Of a stretch of 57,141 bases of DNA, positions 11,946 to 20,438 are shown piece by piece; the first letter of the stretch is position 1; each line of letters begins with the position of its first letter. The notes under the pieces were generated by a model. That model did no database searches, was not told the origin of the DNA, and saw only the letters and a list, made by a program, of their open reading frames with translations. The DNA is from SURF-13 sp038924245 (GTDB lineage Bacteria > Pseudomonadota > Gammaproteobacteria > SURF-13), in assembly GCA_038924245.1 (NCBI GenBank), contig JBCKVB010000004.1, forward strand, positions 1 through 57,141. Direction: 5' to 3'. The translations under genes and the position numbers were made by a program.

Positions 11946-12749
11946 CTATTTAATGCCGAGTACATCCTGCATATCAAACAATCCATTTTTCTGCTGCATC
12001 AGCCAGCTTGCCGCGCGCAACGCGCCGCGCGCGAAGTTCATGCGGCTGGTGGCGCGGTGGGTGATTTCGAGGCGTTCGCCTTGGCCGGCGAACAGCACCG
12101 TGTGATCGCCCACGATGTCTCCGGCGCGAATGGTGGAAAAGCCGATGCTGCCGGGTTTGCGCGCCTGCCCGCTCGCGGAGCCGCGATCATACACGGCGAT
12201 GTCCTGCAAATCCTGCTTGAGCGCGGCGGCGATCACCTCCCCCATGCGTAGCGCGGTGCCGGAGGGGGCGTCGAGCTTGTGTTTGTGATGCGCCTCGATG
12301 ATTTCGATGTCCACGTCGCCGTCCAGCACGCGCGCGGCGGTATCGAGCAGCTTAAGACAGAGATTGACCCCGACGCTCATGTTGGGGGAAAACACGATGG
12401 CGCACTCCTTGGCGGCCTCCGCGATCCTGGCGCGCTGTTCAGGGGTAAAGCCCGTGGTGCCGATCACCATGCGCTTGCCTTTGCCACGGCAAAGATCGAG
12501 GTGAGCGAGCGTGACCTCCGGCAGGGTGAAGTCTATGAGCACATCGAAATCTTCCGCGCCGGTAAGCTTGCCGCTGATCGGCACGCCCAGCGTCCACACG
12601 CCCGCGCATTCACCGGCATCCTTGCCGAGCAAGGCGCCGTCGGGGCGGTCTATCGCGGCGGTGAGTTTGACGGCGGGCGTCTGGCTGCACGCTTCGACGA
12701 GGGTGCGCCCCATGCGCCCGGCGGCCCCGGCAATGGCAAGCTTAATCAT
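11946..12749 (-). CDS. dapB: 4-Hydroxy-tetrahydrodipicolinate reductase
   Basis: NAD(P)H-dependent step of the diaminopimelate/lysine pathway, needed for peptidoglycan. 267 residues with the Rossmann motif IAGAAGRMGR, the catalytic EIIEAHHKHKLDAPSGTAL segment (His-His pair and Lys) and a C-terminal HRATSRMNFARGALRAA. The ATG at 12749 is used; an in-frame TTG nine bases earlier is not needed. It follows dnaJ on the same strand, a common gammaproteobacterial order normally continuing into carAB. Confidence 0.97.
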   Translation of the reverse strand: MIKLAIAGAAGRMGRTLVEACSQTPAVKLTAAIDRPDGALLGKDAGECAGVWTLGVPISGKLTGAEDFDVLIDFTLPEVTLAHLDLCRGKGKRMVIGTTGFTPEQRARIAEAAKECAIVFSPNMSVGVNLCLKLLDTAARVLDGDVDIEIIEAHHKHKLDAPSGTALRMGEVIAAALKQDLQDIAVYDRGSASGQARKPGSIGFSTIRAGDIVGDHTVLFAGQGERLEITHRATSRMNFARGALRAASWLMQQKNGLFDMQDVLGIK

Positions 12750-12773
12750 GGCATCCAATGTACTTAAAACGGC

Positions 12774-13907
12774 TCATTGACGCAAATCCTCGAAGAATTT
12801 CTTGATGCCATCCATCCAGGAGCTGGCGCGCGGGCTGTGCTTTCTGCCGCCTTCGCGCAGCGACTGCTCCAGCTCGGTGAGTAGCGCCTTTTGCCGCGCA
12901 CTGAGACTGACCGGCGTTTCCACCGTGACGCGGCACAACAGATCGCCCACCTCGCCGCCGCGCACCGGGCGCACGCCCTTGCCGCGCAGACGGAACAGTT
13001 TATTGGATTGGGTCTCCGGCGGGATTTTCAGCTTCACGCGCCCGCCCAGCGTCGGCACTTCAATCTCGCCGCCCAGCGCCGCCGTGGTCAGCGAGATCGG
13101 CACCTCGCACAGCAGATCGCTGCCGTCGCGGGTAAAAATAGAATGCGCGCGCACGTTGATATGCACGTACAAGTCGCCCGGCGGCCCGCCCTTGAAACCC
13201 ACCTCGCCTTCGCCGCTGAGACGAATGCGGTCGCCGTTGTCCACGCCAAGGGGAATTTTGACCGACAGGGTCTTCGGTTCCTGGATACGCCCCATGCCGC
13301 GACAAGTCGGGCACGGGTCACTGATGAGTTCGCCGCTGCCGCGGCAGCGCGGACAGGTCTGTTGCAGCGAGAAAAAGCCCTGCTGCATGCGCACCTGGCC
13401 CTGGCCGGAACAGGTCGGACAGGTTACCGGTTTGGTGCCGGGTTTCGCGCCGCTGCCGCCGCAGGCGCGGCACGCGGTTTGCGCGGGGACGCGGATGTTG
13501 ACGGTGGTGCCGTGCACCGCATCTTCCAGGCTGACGTCCAGGTTGTAACGCAGGTCGGCGCCCGCATGCACCGCGCCCGCTCCGGTGCGCCCGCCGCCGA
13601 AGATATCGCCGAACACGTCATTGAAAATGTCGGTGAAACCGGCCCCGCGTCCATGCGCCGCACCCGCCCCGGCCGCAGCGGCACTCACACCCGCGTGGCC
13701 GAACTGGTCGTAGGCGCTGCGCTTGCGCGCGTCGCTCAAGACTTCGTAGGCCTCCTTGGCCTCCTTGAATTTTTCCTCGGCCGATTTGTCGTCAAGGTTG
13801 CGGTCGGGATGGAGTTTCATGGCCAAACGGCGATAGGCCTTTTTGATTTCCTCATCGCTGGCGTTGCGCGCCACGCCAAGCGTTTCGTAGTATTCGCGTT
13901 TTGCCAT
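12774..13907 (-). CDS. dnaJ: Chaperone DnaJ (Hsp40)
   Basis: Co-chaperone that delivers unfolded clients to DnaK and stimulates its ATPase. 377 residues: J-domain at 1-70 with HPD (KLHPDRN), Gly-rich linker, zinc-finger region with four CxxCxGxG-type repeats (CRACGGSG, CPTCSGQG, CPRCRGSG, CPTCRGMG) and C-terminal beta-domains. Lies downstream of dnaK in the same orientation, separated by a hairpin at 13946-13972. Confidence 0.98.
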   Translation of the reverse strand: MAKREYYETLGVARNASDEEIKKAYRRLAMKLHPDRNLDDKSAEEKFKEAKEAYEVLSDARKRSAYDQFGHAGVSAAAAGAGAAHGRGAGFTDIFNDVFGDIFGGGRTGAGAVHAGADLRYNLDVSLEDAVHGTTVNIRVPAQTACRACGGSGAKPGTKPVTCPTCSGQGQVRMQQGFFSLQQTCPRCRGSGELISDPCPTCRGMGRIQEPKTLSVKIPLGVDNGDRIRLSGEGEVGFKGGPPGDLYVHINVRAHSIFTRDGSDLLCEVPISLTTAALGGEIEVPTLGGRVKLKIPPETQSNKLFRLRGKGVRPVRGGEVGDLLCRVTVETPVSLSARQKALLTELEQSLREGGRKHSPRASSWMDGIKKFFEDLRQ

Positions 13908-13945
13908 GGTGCTATTTTAGTTAAAAAATTCCGGCCCGGAAACGA

Positions 13946-13972
13946 AAACGCAGAGCACACTGCTCTGCGTTT
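13946..13972 (-). terminator. dnaK-dnaJ intergenic hairpin
   Basis: A perfect 12-bp stem (AAACGCAGAGCA / TGCTCTGCGTTT) with a 3-nt loop between dnaK and dnaJ. On the operon strand it ends in a short T run. It probably acts as a partial terminator or RNA-end stabiliser that makes dnaK mRNA more abundant than dnaJ mRNA. Confidence 0.6.
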
Positions 13973-14008
13973 GTACTGCCCTACATTTTAACATCAAATA
14001 CGAACCGC

Positions 14009-15934
14009 TTACTTCTTGTTGTTGTCCTTCACCTCTTCAAATTCCGCGTCCACCACGTCGCCCTCCGCGCTCTTTTTTTCCGTCTCCGGCTGGGTGGCGG
14101 ATGCGCCCGCGGCGGGCTGCTGCGCGTACAGGCGTTCGGCCATCTTGCCCGAAGCCTCGGCCAGCAGCTTGGTCTTGGTTTCGATCACCGCGGGATTGTT
14201 GCCCTTCACCGCCTCTTTCAAGTCGCTGATCGCGGCCTCGATAGCGGCGCGCTCACTGCCCTCCAGCTTGTCGCCCAGCTCGGTCACGGACTTGGTGGTG
14301 GCGTGAATCAGGTTGTCCGCCTGATTGCGCGCGGTCACCAGGATATGAAACTTCTTGTCTTCCTCGGCGTGCGCTTCGGCGTCCTTCACCATGCGCTTGA
14401 TCTCGTCTTCGGACAAACCGCTGGAGGCCTTGATGACGATGGACTGCTGTTTACCGGTCGCCTTGTCCTTGGCCGACACGTTCAGAATACCGTTGGCGTC
14501 TATGTCGAACATCACCTCGACCTGCGGCATGCCGCGCGGCGCGGGCGGGATATCCGCCAGATCAAAACGCCCCAGCGACTTGTTGGCCGCAGCCTGCTCG
14601 CGCTCGCCCTGCAATACGTGCACCGTGACCGCGGCCTGATTGTCGTCTGCGGTGGAAAACACCTGCGTGGCCTTGGTCGGGATGGTGGTGTTCTTCTCGA
14701 TCAGCTTGGTCATCACGCCACCCAGCGTCTCGATGCCGAGCGACAGCGGCGTCACATCCAGCAGCAGCACGTCCTTCACCTCGCCGCCCAGCACGCCGCC
14801 CTGAATCGCGGCGCCCACCGCAACCGCCTCGTCCGGGTTTACGTCCTTGCGCGGCTCCTTGCCGAACAGATTCTTCACCGCCTCCTGCACCTTGGGCATG
14901 CGCGTCTGGCCGCCCACCAAAATTACGTCGCTGATCTGGTCCGCGCTTAAACCGGCGTCTTTCAACGCGATTTTGCACGGCTCGATGGTGCGCGCAATGA
15001 GATCCTCGACCAGGGACTCCAGCTTAGCGCGCGTGACCTTGACGTTAAGATGCTTGGGGCCGCTCGCGTCGGCGGTGACGTAGGGCAGATTCACATCGGT
15101 CTGCTCGCGCGAGGAGAGTTCGATCTTGGCCTTTTCCGCCGCGTCCTTCAGGCGCTGCAAGGCGAGCGGGTCTTTCTTGAGATCAATGCCGCTGTCCTTT
15201 TTGAATTCCTCGACCAGGTAATCAATCAGGCGATGATCGAAGTCTTCACCGCCGAGGAAGGTGTCGCCGTTGGTGGAGAGCACTTCGAATTGGTGCTCGC
15301 CATCCACCTCGGCGATCTCGATGATGGAAATGTCGAACGTGCCGCCGCCGAGATCATATACCGCGATCTTGGCGTCGCCGCGCTTCTTGTCCATGCCGTA
15401 GGCCAGCGCCGCGGCGGTGGGCTCGTTGATGATGCGTTTGACTTCGAGGCCCGCGATCTTGCCCGCGGCCTTGGTCGCCTGGCGCTGCGAGTCGTCGAAA
15501 TAGGCGGGCACGGTGATCACCGCTTCCGTCACCGGCTCGCCCAGATAGTCCTCGGCGGTCTTTTTCATTTTCATCAGCACGCGCGCGGAGACTTCGGGCG
15601 GGGCCATCTTCTTGCCCTGCACCTCCACCCAGGCATCGCCGTTGTCGGCGGGCACGATGCCGTACGGCACCAGCTTGATGTCCTTCTGCACCACGGCGTC
15701 GGTGAAGCGGCGGCCGATGAGGCGCTTCACGGCATAGAGAGTGTTCTTGGGGTTGGTCACGGCCTGGCGCTTGGCGGACTGACCCACCAGCACCTCGCCG
15801 TCGTTGGTAAAGGCGACGACGGAGGGCGTGGTGCGGTCGCCCTCGCTGTTTTCAATCACGCGCGGCTTGCCCCCCTCCATCACCGCGACGCAGGAATTCG
15901 TGGTGCCCAAATCTATGCCGATAATCCTGCCCAT
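14009..15934 (-). CDS. dnaK: Chaperone DnaK (Hsp70)
   Basis: ATP-driven chaperone. 641 residues: nucleotide-binding domain with IIGIDLGTTNSCVAVMEG at the start, IAVYDLGGGTFDISI near 195-210 and the VGGQTRMP signature near 340, linker DVLLLDVTPLSLGIE, substrate domain and helical lid, ending in the EEVKDNNKK-type C-terminal tail. A good AAGGAG ribosome site precedes the ATG. Middle gene of hrcA-grpE-dnaK-dnaJ. Confidence 0.99.
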   Translation of the reverse strand: MGRIIGIDLGTTNSCVAVMEGGKPRVIENSEGDRTTPSVVAFTNDGEVLVGQSAKRQAVTNPKNTLYAVKRLIGRRFTDAVVQKDIKLVPYGIVPADNGDAWVEVQGKKMAPPEVSARVLMKMKKTAEDYLGEPVTEAVITVPAYFDDSQRQATKAAGKIAGLEVKRIINEPTAAALAYGMDKKRGDAKIAVYDLGGGTFDISIIEIAEVDGEHQFEVLSTNGDTFLGGEDFDHRLIDYLVEEFKKDSGIDLKKDPLALQRLKDAAEKAKIELSSREQTDVNLPYVTADASGPKHLNVKVTRAKLESLVEDLIARTIEPCKIALKDAGLSADQISDVILVGGQTRMPKVQEAVKNLFGKEPRKDVNPDEAVAVGAAIQGGVLGGEVKDVLLLDVTPLSLGIETLGGVMTKLIEKNTTIPTKATQVFSTADDNQAAVTVHVLQGEREQAAANKSLGRFDLADIPPAPRGMPQVEVMFDIDANGILNVSAKDKATGKQQSIVIKASSGLSEDEIKRMVKDAEAHAEEDKKFHILVTARNQADNLIHATTKSVTELGDKLEGSERAAIEAAISDLKEAVKGNNPAVIETKTKLLAEASGKMAERLYAQQPAAGASATQPETEKKSAEGDVVDAEFEEVKDNNKK

Positions 15935-16022
15935 GTTGGTGTCTCCTTGATAAATAACGGCATGTGCGACTTTTGCGCACCCTGCCGGGATAGGGGGTAT
16001 ATGAGGTTGGCCCAGCGTGGTT

Positions 16023-16550
16023 TCAAGCCCCGGCGGGCGCCTTGGCTACAATCACCAACGCCGGACGGATCAGCCGGTCGTGCAACAGATAACCCTTTTG
16101 ACACACGGTGAGCACGGTGTCCGGCGCGGCGTCATCAGACTCCAGCGCCGACATCGCCTGATGCAGCTTGGGATCGAACTTTTGCCCCACCGGGTCGAGC
16201 GTCTTGACGTTGAATTTTTCCAATACGTTGCCGAGCAGCTTGTGCGTGAGCGTCATGCCCTCCAGCAGCTTATCCGCCGCGCCTTGCTCCGCCGCCGCGC
16301 TCAAGCCCGACTCCAGACTGTCCTGCACCGGCAACAGTTCACCGATAATGCGCTCCAGACCGTATTTGTGCGCGCTCTCGATGTCGCGCTCGGCGCGTTT
16401 TCTAAAATTCTCCAGCTCGGCGCGCGCGCGCAACACCTGGTCCCAGTGCACGTCCGCCTTGGCGCGTGCGTCTTCGAGCAACAGGTGAACGTCTTGTGCG
16501 GACTCGGGCGGGGGAACCGGCTGTTCGTCGTTGGATGTTGCGTTGGTCAT
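16023..16550 (-). CDS. grpE: Nucleotide exchange factor GrpE
   Basis: Dimeric exchange factor that releases ADP from DnaK and acts as a thermosensor. 175 residues: long N-terminal helix (ARAELENFRKRAERDIESAHKYGLERI) and C-terminal beta-wing with PVGQKFDPKLHQAMS and VCQKGYLLHDRLIRPALVIVAK. Lies between hrcA and dnaK in the same direction. Confidence 0.97.
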   Translation of the reverse strand: MTNATSNDEQPVPPPESAQDVHLLLEDARAKADVHWDQVLRARAELENFRKRAERDIESAHKYGLERIIGELLPVQDSLESGLSAAAEQGAADKLLEGMTLTHKLLGNVLEKFNVKTLDPVGQKFDPKLHQAMSALESDDAAPDTVLTVCQKGYLLHDRLIRPALVIVAKAPAGA

Positions 16551-16597
16551 GGGTCGCTCTAAAAATAAAATTCAGGAACAGTAGACATGCGGGCGCT

Positions 16598-17641
16598 TCA
16601 GCGCTGGGTCAAGGCCGCGCCGAGCAGTTTGGCGGTGATATCCACCAGCGGTATCATGCGCTCATAACCCATGCGCGTCGGCCCCACCACGCCCAGCACG
16701 CCCGCCACCTGGCCGCGCGCCTCGTAGGGGGCGGTAATCAGGCTGTAATCCTCCAGCGCGTCATAGCCCGACTCCGCGCCGATGAAGATTTGCACCCCCT
16801 TGGCGTGCAGACATTGATTGAGCAGGTGCAAGATGTCGCGCTTCTCATTGAACACCTCGAACAACTGGCGCAGCTTTTCCACGCTGTCGGTTTCCGCGCG
16901 CGACAGCAGGTGCGCCTGCCCCTTGACCACGTAATCCGGCGTGGGCTCCGGCATGGCGAACGCCTTGTCCGCCATCTCGATGGCCAGGCGCATCATGTCA
17001 TTCATGCGCTCGCGCGTCTCCTGCATCTCCTTGAGCAAGGTCTCGCGCACCTTGTGCAAATCCTGTCCCGCGCACAGGCTGTTCAGATAATTCGCCGCCT
17101 GTTGCAGCTCGGACGGGCTATATTGGCGCGCGGTGTGGACGATGCGATTCTGCACCTCGCGTTCGTTGGTGACGAGTATCACCAGCACGCGGTTTTCCGA
17201 CAGCGGCAAAAATTCCACCTGGCGCAGCACCGGCTGGAAACGGCGCGGCAGCAGCACCAGGCTCGCCAGCTTGCTCACCTCGGACAGCACGTTGGAGGCG
17301 GTTTCCATGAGATCGCCGATAGCCTTGTCCGGGTCGAGCTCGCTGCGCAGGCGCTGCACCTCGCCGCTGGCCAGCGGTTGCATGGTAAGCAGGCTGTCCA
17401 CGAAAAAACGGTAGCCCTGCGTGGTGGGGATGCGCCCGGCCGAGGTATGCGGCGCGCAGATGAGGCCCATATCCTCCAGATCGGCCATCACGTTGCGGAC
17501 GGTCGCCGGGCTCAGATCAAAGCCCATATCGCGCGCCAGCGCGCGCGAACTCACCGGCTGACCCTCGCTGATATAACGCTCCACCAGCACGCGCAACAGA
17601 TGCCGCGCACGGTCGCTGATGATGGCCGGATTACTCATCAT
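16598..17641 (-). CDS. hrcA: Heat-inducible transcription repressor HrcA
   Basis: Represses heat-shock operons by binding CIRCE and is kept active by GroEL. 347 residues: N-terminal winged-helix (RARHLLRVLVERYISEGQPVSSRAL, DLSPATVRNVMADLEDMGL), central GAF-like domain and C-terminal segment GVVGPTRMGYERMIPLVD typical of the family. An imperfect CIRCE lies 36 bases upstream, indicating autoregulation of hrcA-grpE-dnaK-dnaJ. Confidence 0.97.
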   Translation of the reverse strand: MMSNPAIISDRARHLLRVLVERYISEGQPVSSRALARDMGFDLSPATVRNVMADLEDMGLICAPHTSAGRIPTTQGYRFFVDSLLTMQPLASGEVQRLRSELDPDKAIGDLMETASNVLSEVSKLASLVLLPRRFQPVLRQVEFLPLSENRVLVILVTNEREVQNRIVHTARQYSPSELQQAANYLNSLCAGQDLHKVRETLLKEMQETRERMNDMMRLAIEMADKAFAMPEPTPDYVVKGQAHLLSRAETDSVEKLRQLFEVFNEKRDILHLLNQCLHAKGVQIFIGAESGYDALEDYSLITAPYEARGQVAGVLGVVGPTRMGYERMIPLVDITAKLLGAALTQR

Positions 17642-17676
17642 AACACCCTGACTTTACTGATAAATTCAGTGTCATT

Positions 17677-17703
17677 TTAGCACTCTCAGGAGGCGAGCGC
17701 CAG
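17677..17703 (-). promoter_or_regulatory. CIRCE-like HrcA operator
   Basis: The left half TTAGCACTC is identical to the CIRCE consensus, the spacer is exactly 9 nt, and the right half GAGCGCCAG matches GAGTGCTAA at six of nine positions. On the hrcA strand the conserved half runs into TAAAAT, a plausible -10 box, so bound HrcA would cover the promoter. Confidence 0.8.
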
Positions 17704-17905
17704 ACCAACAGCAGGTGACCGATGGACAGACCACGGTTTTCCATCACTCCTGAAACAGTTTACTTGATTGCGGTTCCAGTATCTTGCGTGGTCTCCCTGA
17801 TTTTCCGGGCGCCACACGCTAATGAAGCTCTACAAAGACACGCCCAATCTCCTCGGCGCCACATTGCCCACCTCATCGCCACTACCCTGCTAAGCTATAG
17901 CCATT

Positions 17906-18913
17906 ATGCGGGTGGATGACAATGAAAATACGCAAACCGCGCCCTATGCCGGGCTCACGCCGGACTGTGCGCTGGATGCGCTGGAAAGCGTCGGGTTGCG
18001 TAGCGACGGGCGTCTGCTTGCCCTGAACAGCTATGAAAATCGCGTCTATCAAATCGGCATGGAGCACGGAGCGCCGTGTGTGGCCAAGTTTTACCGCCCT
18101 GGGCGCTGGTCTGACGCCGCCATCCTTGAAGAACATGCCTTTGTGCAGGAACTTGCCGAGAGTGAAATCCCGGTCGTAGCGCCACTACCCCTCGCCGGCG
18201 GACAAACGCTACACACCTTCGGGGCGTTTCGTTTCGCCGTTTATCCGCGCCAAAGCGGCCGCGCGCCTGAATTGCAGGATCGCAACACCCTGGAATGGAT
18301 GGGACGCTTCATCGGGCGCATACACGCGGTCGGCGCGTTGCAACCGTTCGTCGCACGCCCTGCGCTGGACATCGCCAGCTTCGGCGCCGAGCCGCGCGAT
18401 TACCTGCTCGCGCACGACTTCATCCCGGCGGAGCTGCGCGCTGCGTGGGAAAGCGTGGTGACGCAGGCGCTGCACGGCGTGCAACGCTGCTACGGGCGCG
18501 CCGGTAACGTGCGCAGCGTGCGCCTGCACGGCGACTGTCATCTCGGCAACGTGCTGTGGGCCGATGACGGCCCGCATTTCGTGGACTTTGACGACAGCCG
18601 CATGGGGCCCGCGATGCAGGACTTATGGATGCTGCTCTCCGGCGAAGCGCCCGACATGGCGGGTCAACTGGCTGACATACTCAGCGGCTATGAGGACTTT
18701 TGCGAGTTCGATACGCGCGAACTCAACCTCATCGAGGCGTTACGCACCCTGCGCCTGATTCACTACTCGGCCTGGCTGGCGCGGCGCTGGGGCGACCCCG
18801 CCTTCCCCGCCGCGTTCCCCTGGTTCAACACCCAGCGCTACTGGCAGGATCGCATCCTTGAACTGCGCGAGCAGGTTGCGCTTATGGACGAGCCACTGCT
18901 CGCGCCTGCGTGA
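17906..18913 (+). CDS. srkA: Stress response kinase A (SrkA/YihE)
   Basis: Ser/Thr protein kinase of the aminoglycoside-phosphotransferase fold; in E. coli it counters MazEF-linked death and envelope stress. 335 residues with the N-terminal ATP lobe (RLLALNSYENRVYQIGMEHGAPCVAKFYRP), catalytic loop RLHGDCHLGNVLW and metal site FVDFDDSRMGPAMQDLW. Divergent from hrcA. No dsbA, its usual E. coli partner, is adjacent. Confidence 0.93.
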   Translation: MRVDDNENTQTAPYAGLTPDCALDALESVGLRSDGRLLALNSYENRVYQIGMEHGAPCVAKFYRPGRWSDAAILEEHAFVQELAESEIPVVAPLPLAGGQTLHTFGAFRFAVYPRQSGRAPELQDRNTLEWMGRFIGRIHAVGALQPFVARPALDIASFGAEPRDYLLAHDFIPAELRAAWESVVTQALHGVQRCYGRAGNVRSVRLHGDCHLGNVLWADDGPHFVDFDDSRMGPAMQDLWMLLSGEAPDMAGQLADILSGYEDFCEFDTRELNLIEALRTLRLIHYSAWLARRWGDPAFPAAFPWFNTQRYWQDRILELREQVALMDEPLLAPA

Positions 18914-19193
18914 CAAAGGGAGATCAATGCTCCAGTGCTTGAAGCGACTACTGGATGGGGGTTGATATGACCGAATTGATCCCCTTCAGAAGGTGAGTTA
19001 TGTCCAGCGCCGAGACCCTCGCCCAGACTTCTATAGCCCCATCCCTTGCGCGCGATCACCGGACGCTACTCATCGCGTTGATGATTCTTGCCGGTCTGTG
19101 AGGTTTAAGGCAATATCTAACTCATCAAGATACCTATTACATAGGCACGCAGGCCTTCGCGGAAGATTCCGTCCGTAGCTGCACAAAATAACC
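18914..19193. other. Intergenic region upstream of hicB
   Basis: No gene is supported between srkA and hicB. I see no repeat or clear promoter; short open frames lack ribosome sites and similarity. Confidence 0.4.
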
Positions 19194-19209
19194 CACTCCT
19201 TAAGGAGTG
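19194..19209. promoter_or_regulatory. 16-bp palindrome at the hicB ribosome site
   Basis: A perfect palindrome CACTCCTTAAGGAGTG ends four bases before the hicB ATG and contains its AAGGAG ribosome site. HicB-type antitoxins bind palindromes in their own promoters, so this is a candidate operator. The structure could also hide the ribosome site in the mRNA. Confidence 0.55.
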
Positions 19210-19212
19210 TTT

Positions 19213-19443
19213 ATGGAAAAGATTGTGCATGCGCATCTCGAGAAACTGCCGGACGGCGTGTATCTCGCCACCTCGGAAGAAATCCAGGGACTGATTGCTC
19301 AAGGGCGCACGATCCAGGAAACCCTCGATATCGCGCGCGATGTGGCGAAGAAGCTGATCGAGGCGCGCCAAGAACGCGAAGAGACATCGCCACTTTCTCC
19401 CGCGGGCGATGCCTTGGATTATCCGCTGATCGTTAACGCCTGA
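19213..19443 (+). CDS. HicB-like antitoxin
   Basis: 76 residues with the partial RNase H-like HicB fold: HLEKLPDGVYLATSEEIQGLIAQGRTIQETLDIARDVAKKLIEA matches the short HicB family that accompanies HicA mRNA interferases. There is no long C-terminal DNA-binding domain. A HicA gene follows with TGATG overlap but is frameshifted (see 19443-19675), so this is an orphaned antitoxin unless the toxin is restored. Confidence 0.8.
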   Translation: MEKIVHAHLEKLPDGVYLATSEEIQGLIAQGRTIQETLDIARDVAKKLIEARQEREETSPLSPAGDALDYPLIVNA

Positions 19444-19675
19444 TGGGGCGACTCGCGGGGTTCAAATACCGGGAGATCGTCAAGCGCTTAAAGCGGCATG
19501 GATTTACCTTCGACCGGCAGGCGGCCGGCAGTCAGTCATGAGATAGGGTACCACCCGCAAACACGCCGCTACACCACCCTTCCCAATCACCCTGGGGGAT
19601 ATGCCGGAGGGCACGCTGCGGGCGATTCTGCGGCAGGCTGGAATTGAGCCGGAGGAGTTTTTGAGGGGGAAGTGA
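19443..19675 (+). pseudogene. HicA-like toxin gene, two frameshifts
   Basis: Starts ATG overlapping the hicB stop and reads GFKYREIVKRLKRHGFTFDRQAAGS, the double-stranded-RNA-binding-like HicA N-terminus, then stops early. A tandem duplication of CAGT (19529-19532 and 19533-19536) shifts the frame. Restoring it gives the HicA core H-E-I-G-Y-H-P-Q-T-R-R-Y-T-T, including the catalytic-type His. One extra G in the G run near 19590 shifts it again. With both corrected the frame runs through MPEGTLRAILRQAGIEPEEF to TGA at 19675. Position W after HEI is also changed to G. The toxin should be inactive. Confidence 0.85.
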
Positions 19676-19688
19676 AGATGGTGGCGCT

Positions 19689-19947
19689 ATCACTACTGTC
19701 CGGTTAATACGCGAATAGATTCAGTTGATTACTGCGGGTGGCATTGTCAGAAATGTAGTCACTGCCCGCAAAGGCTTGCTGGATGGGCATCTTCTCGAAC
19801 AAGGTGAGCGAGAAAATCTGCAGAAAAGTGTAAAGCGATGCCTCCAGATTGAGGCGTTTTTTCCAGATAGCCCGATCCATGACGTAGATCGCTCCGGCCT
19901 CCAGTACCAGCACATCGAGCACATTCATTTAACCGGACAGCAGTGAT
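19689..19947 (-). mobile_element. IS4-like internal-deletion derivative
   Basis: About 255 bp bounded by inverted repeats ending in TGTCCGGTTAA (left 19689-19707, right 19929-19947). The minus-strand frame 19704-19928 joins two blocks of an IS4-type transposase: LVLEAGAIYVMDR from the catalytic region and KKRLNLEASLYTFLQIFSLTLFEKMPI through NQLNLFAY from the C-terminus. Roughly 100 codons between them are missing. It is therefore non-autonomous. The same terminal repeats bound the element at 51282. Confidence 0.8.
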
Positions 19948-19960
19948 AAATTGAGAGGAT

Positions 19961-20299
19961 TTATGCTATCACTACCAGTGCGTCAATCTTCGCCGCGCAG
20001 ATGAAGTCGTTTTCAGTGAGCCCTTTGACGGCGTGCGTGGTATAGCGCACGCGGCATTTGTTGTAACTCACCTCTAAATCGGGGTGGTGGTCTTCCTGGT
20101 GCGCGATCCAGGCTAAGGCATTAACAAAGGCCATGGTTTTATAATAGTTTTTGAACTCGAAGATACGGCTGATTTCCGTGCCGCCGTCATTTAATGTCCA
20201 GCCGCTGGTTTGTTTGAGCAATTCTTGGGCCTGTTCCGCGTTGAGCGGTGGGGTGCCGCCTTCGCAGACCTTGCAGTGTTTGGTCGTTAAACCGCTCAT
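19961..20299 (-). CDS. phhB: Pterin-4a-carbinolamine dehydratase
   Basis: Recycles the pterin cofactor by dehydrating 4a-hydroxytetrahydropterin. 112 residues with the PCD signature HQEDHHPDLEVSYNKCRVRYTTHAVKGLTENDF containing the catalytic His pair. No phenylalanine hydroxylase is adjacent; stand-alone copies often serve molybdopterin or folate-related roles. Confidence 0.93.
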   Translation of the reverse strand: MSGLTTKHCKVCEGGTPPLNAEQAQELLKQTSGWTLNDGGTEISRIFEFKNYYKTMAFVNALAWIAHQEDHHPDLEVSYNKCRVRYTTHAVKGLTENDFICAAKIDALVVIA

Positions 20300-20328
20300 G
20301 GTATCACCTCACTTAAAATTGTAGTTGA

Positions 20329-20389
20329 GTAGCGTGCGCTGCGCGCACGACAAGTAGCGAATAAAAATCGTGCGCGCAGCGCACGCTAC
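20329..20389. repeat. Perfect 22-bp inverted repeat
   Basis: Arms at 20329-20350 and 20368-20389 (GTAGCGTGCGCTGCGCGCAC...) are exactly complementary around a 17-nt loop. It lies between phhB and the cytochrome gene, and a second small palindrome (CCCTCTCCCTGCAAGGGAGAGGG type) follows at about 20408. This looks like a REP/MITE-type extragenic element that may also end transcripts. Confidence 0.75.
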
Positions 20390-20438
20390 AATACTGCCCT
20401 CACCCCAGCCCTCTCCCTGCAAGGGAGAGGGTAGTAAG

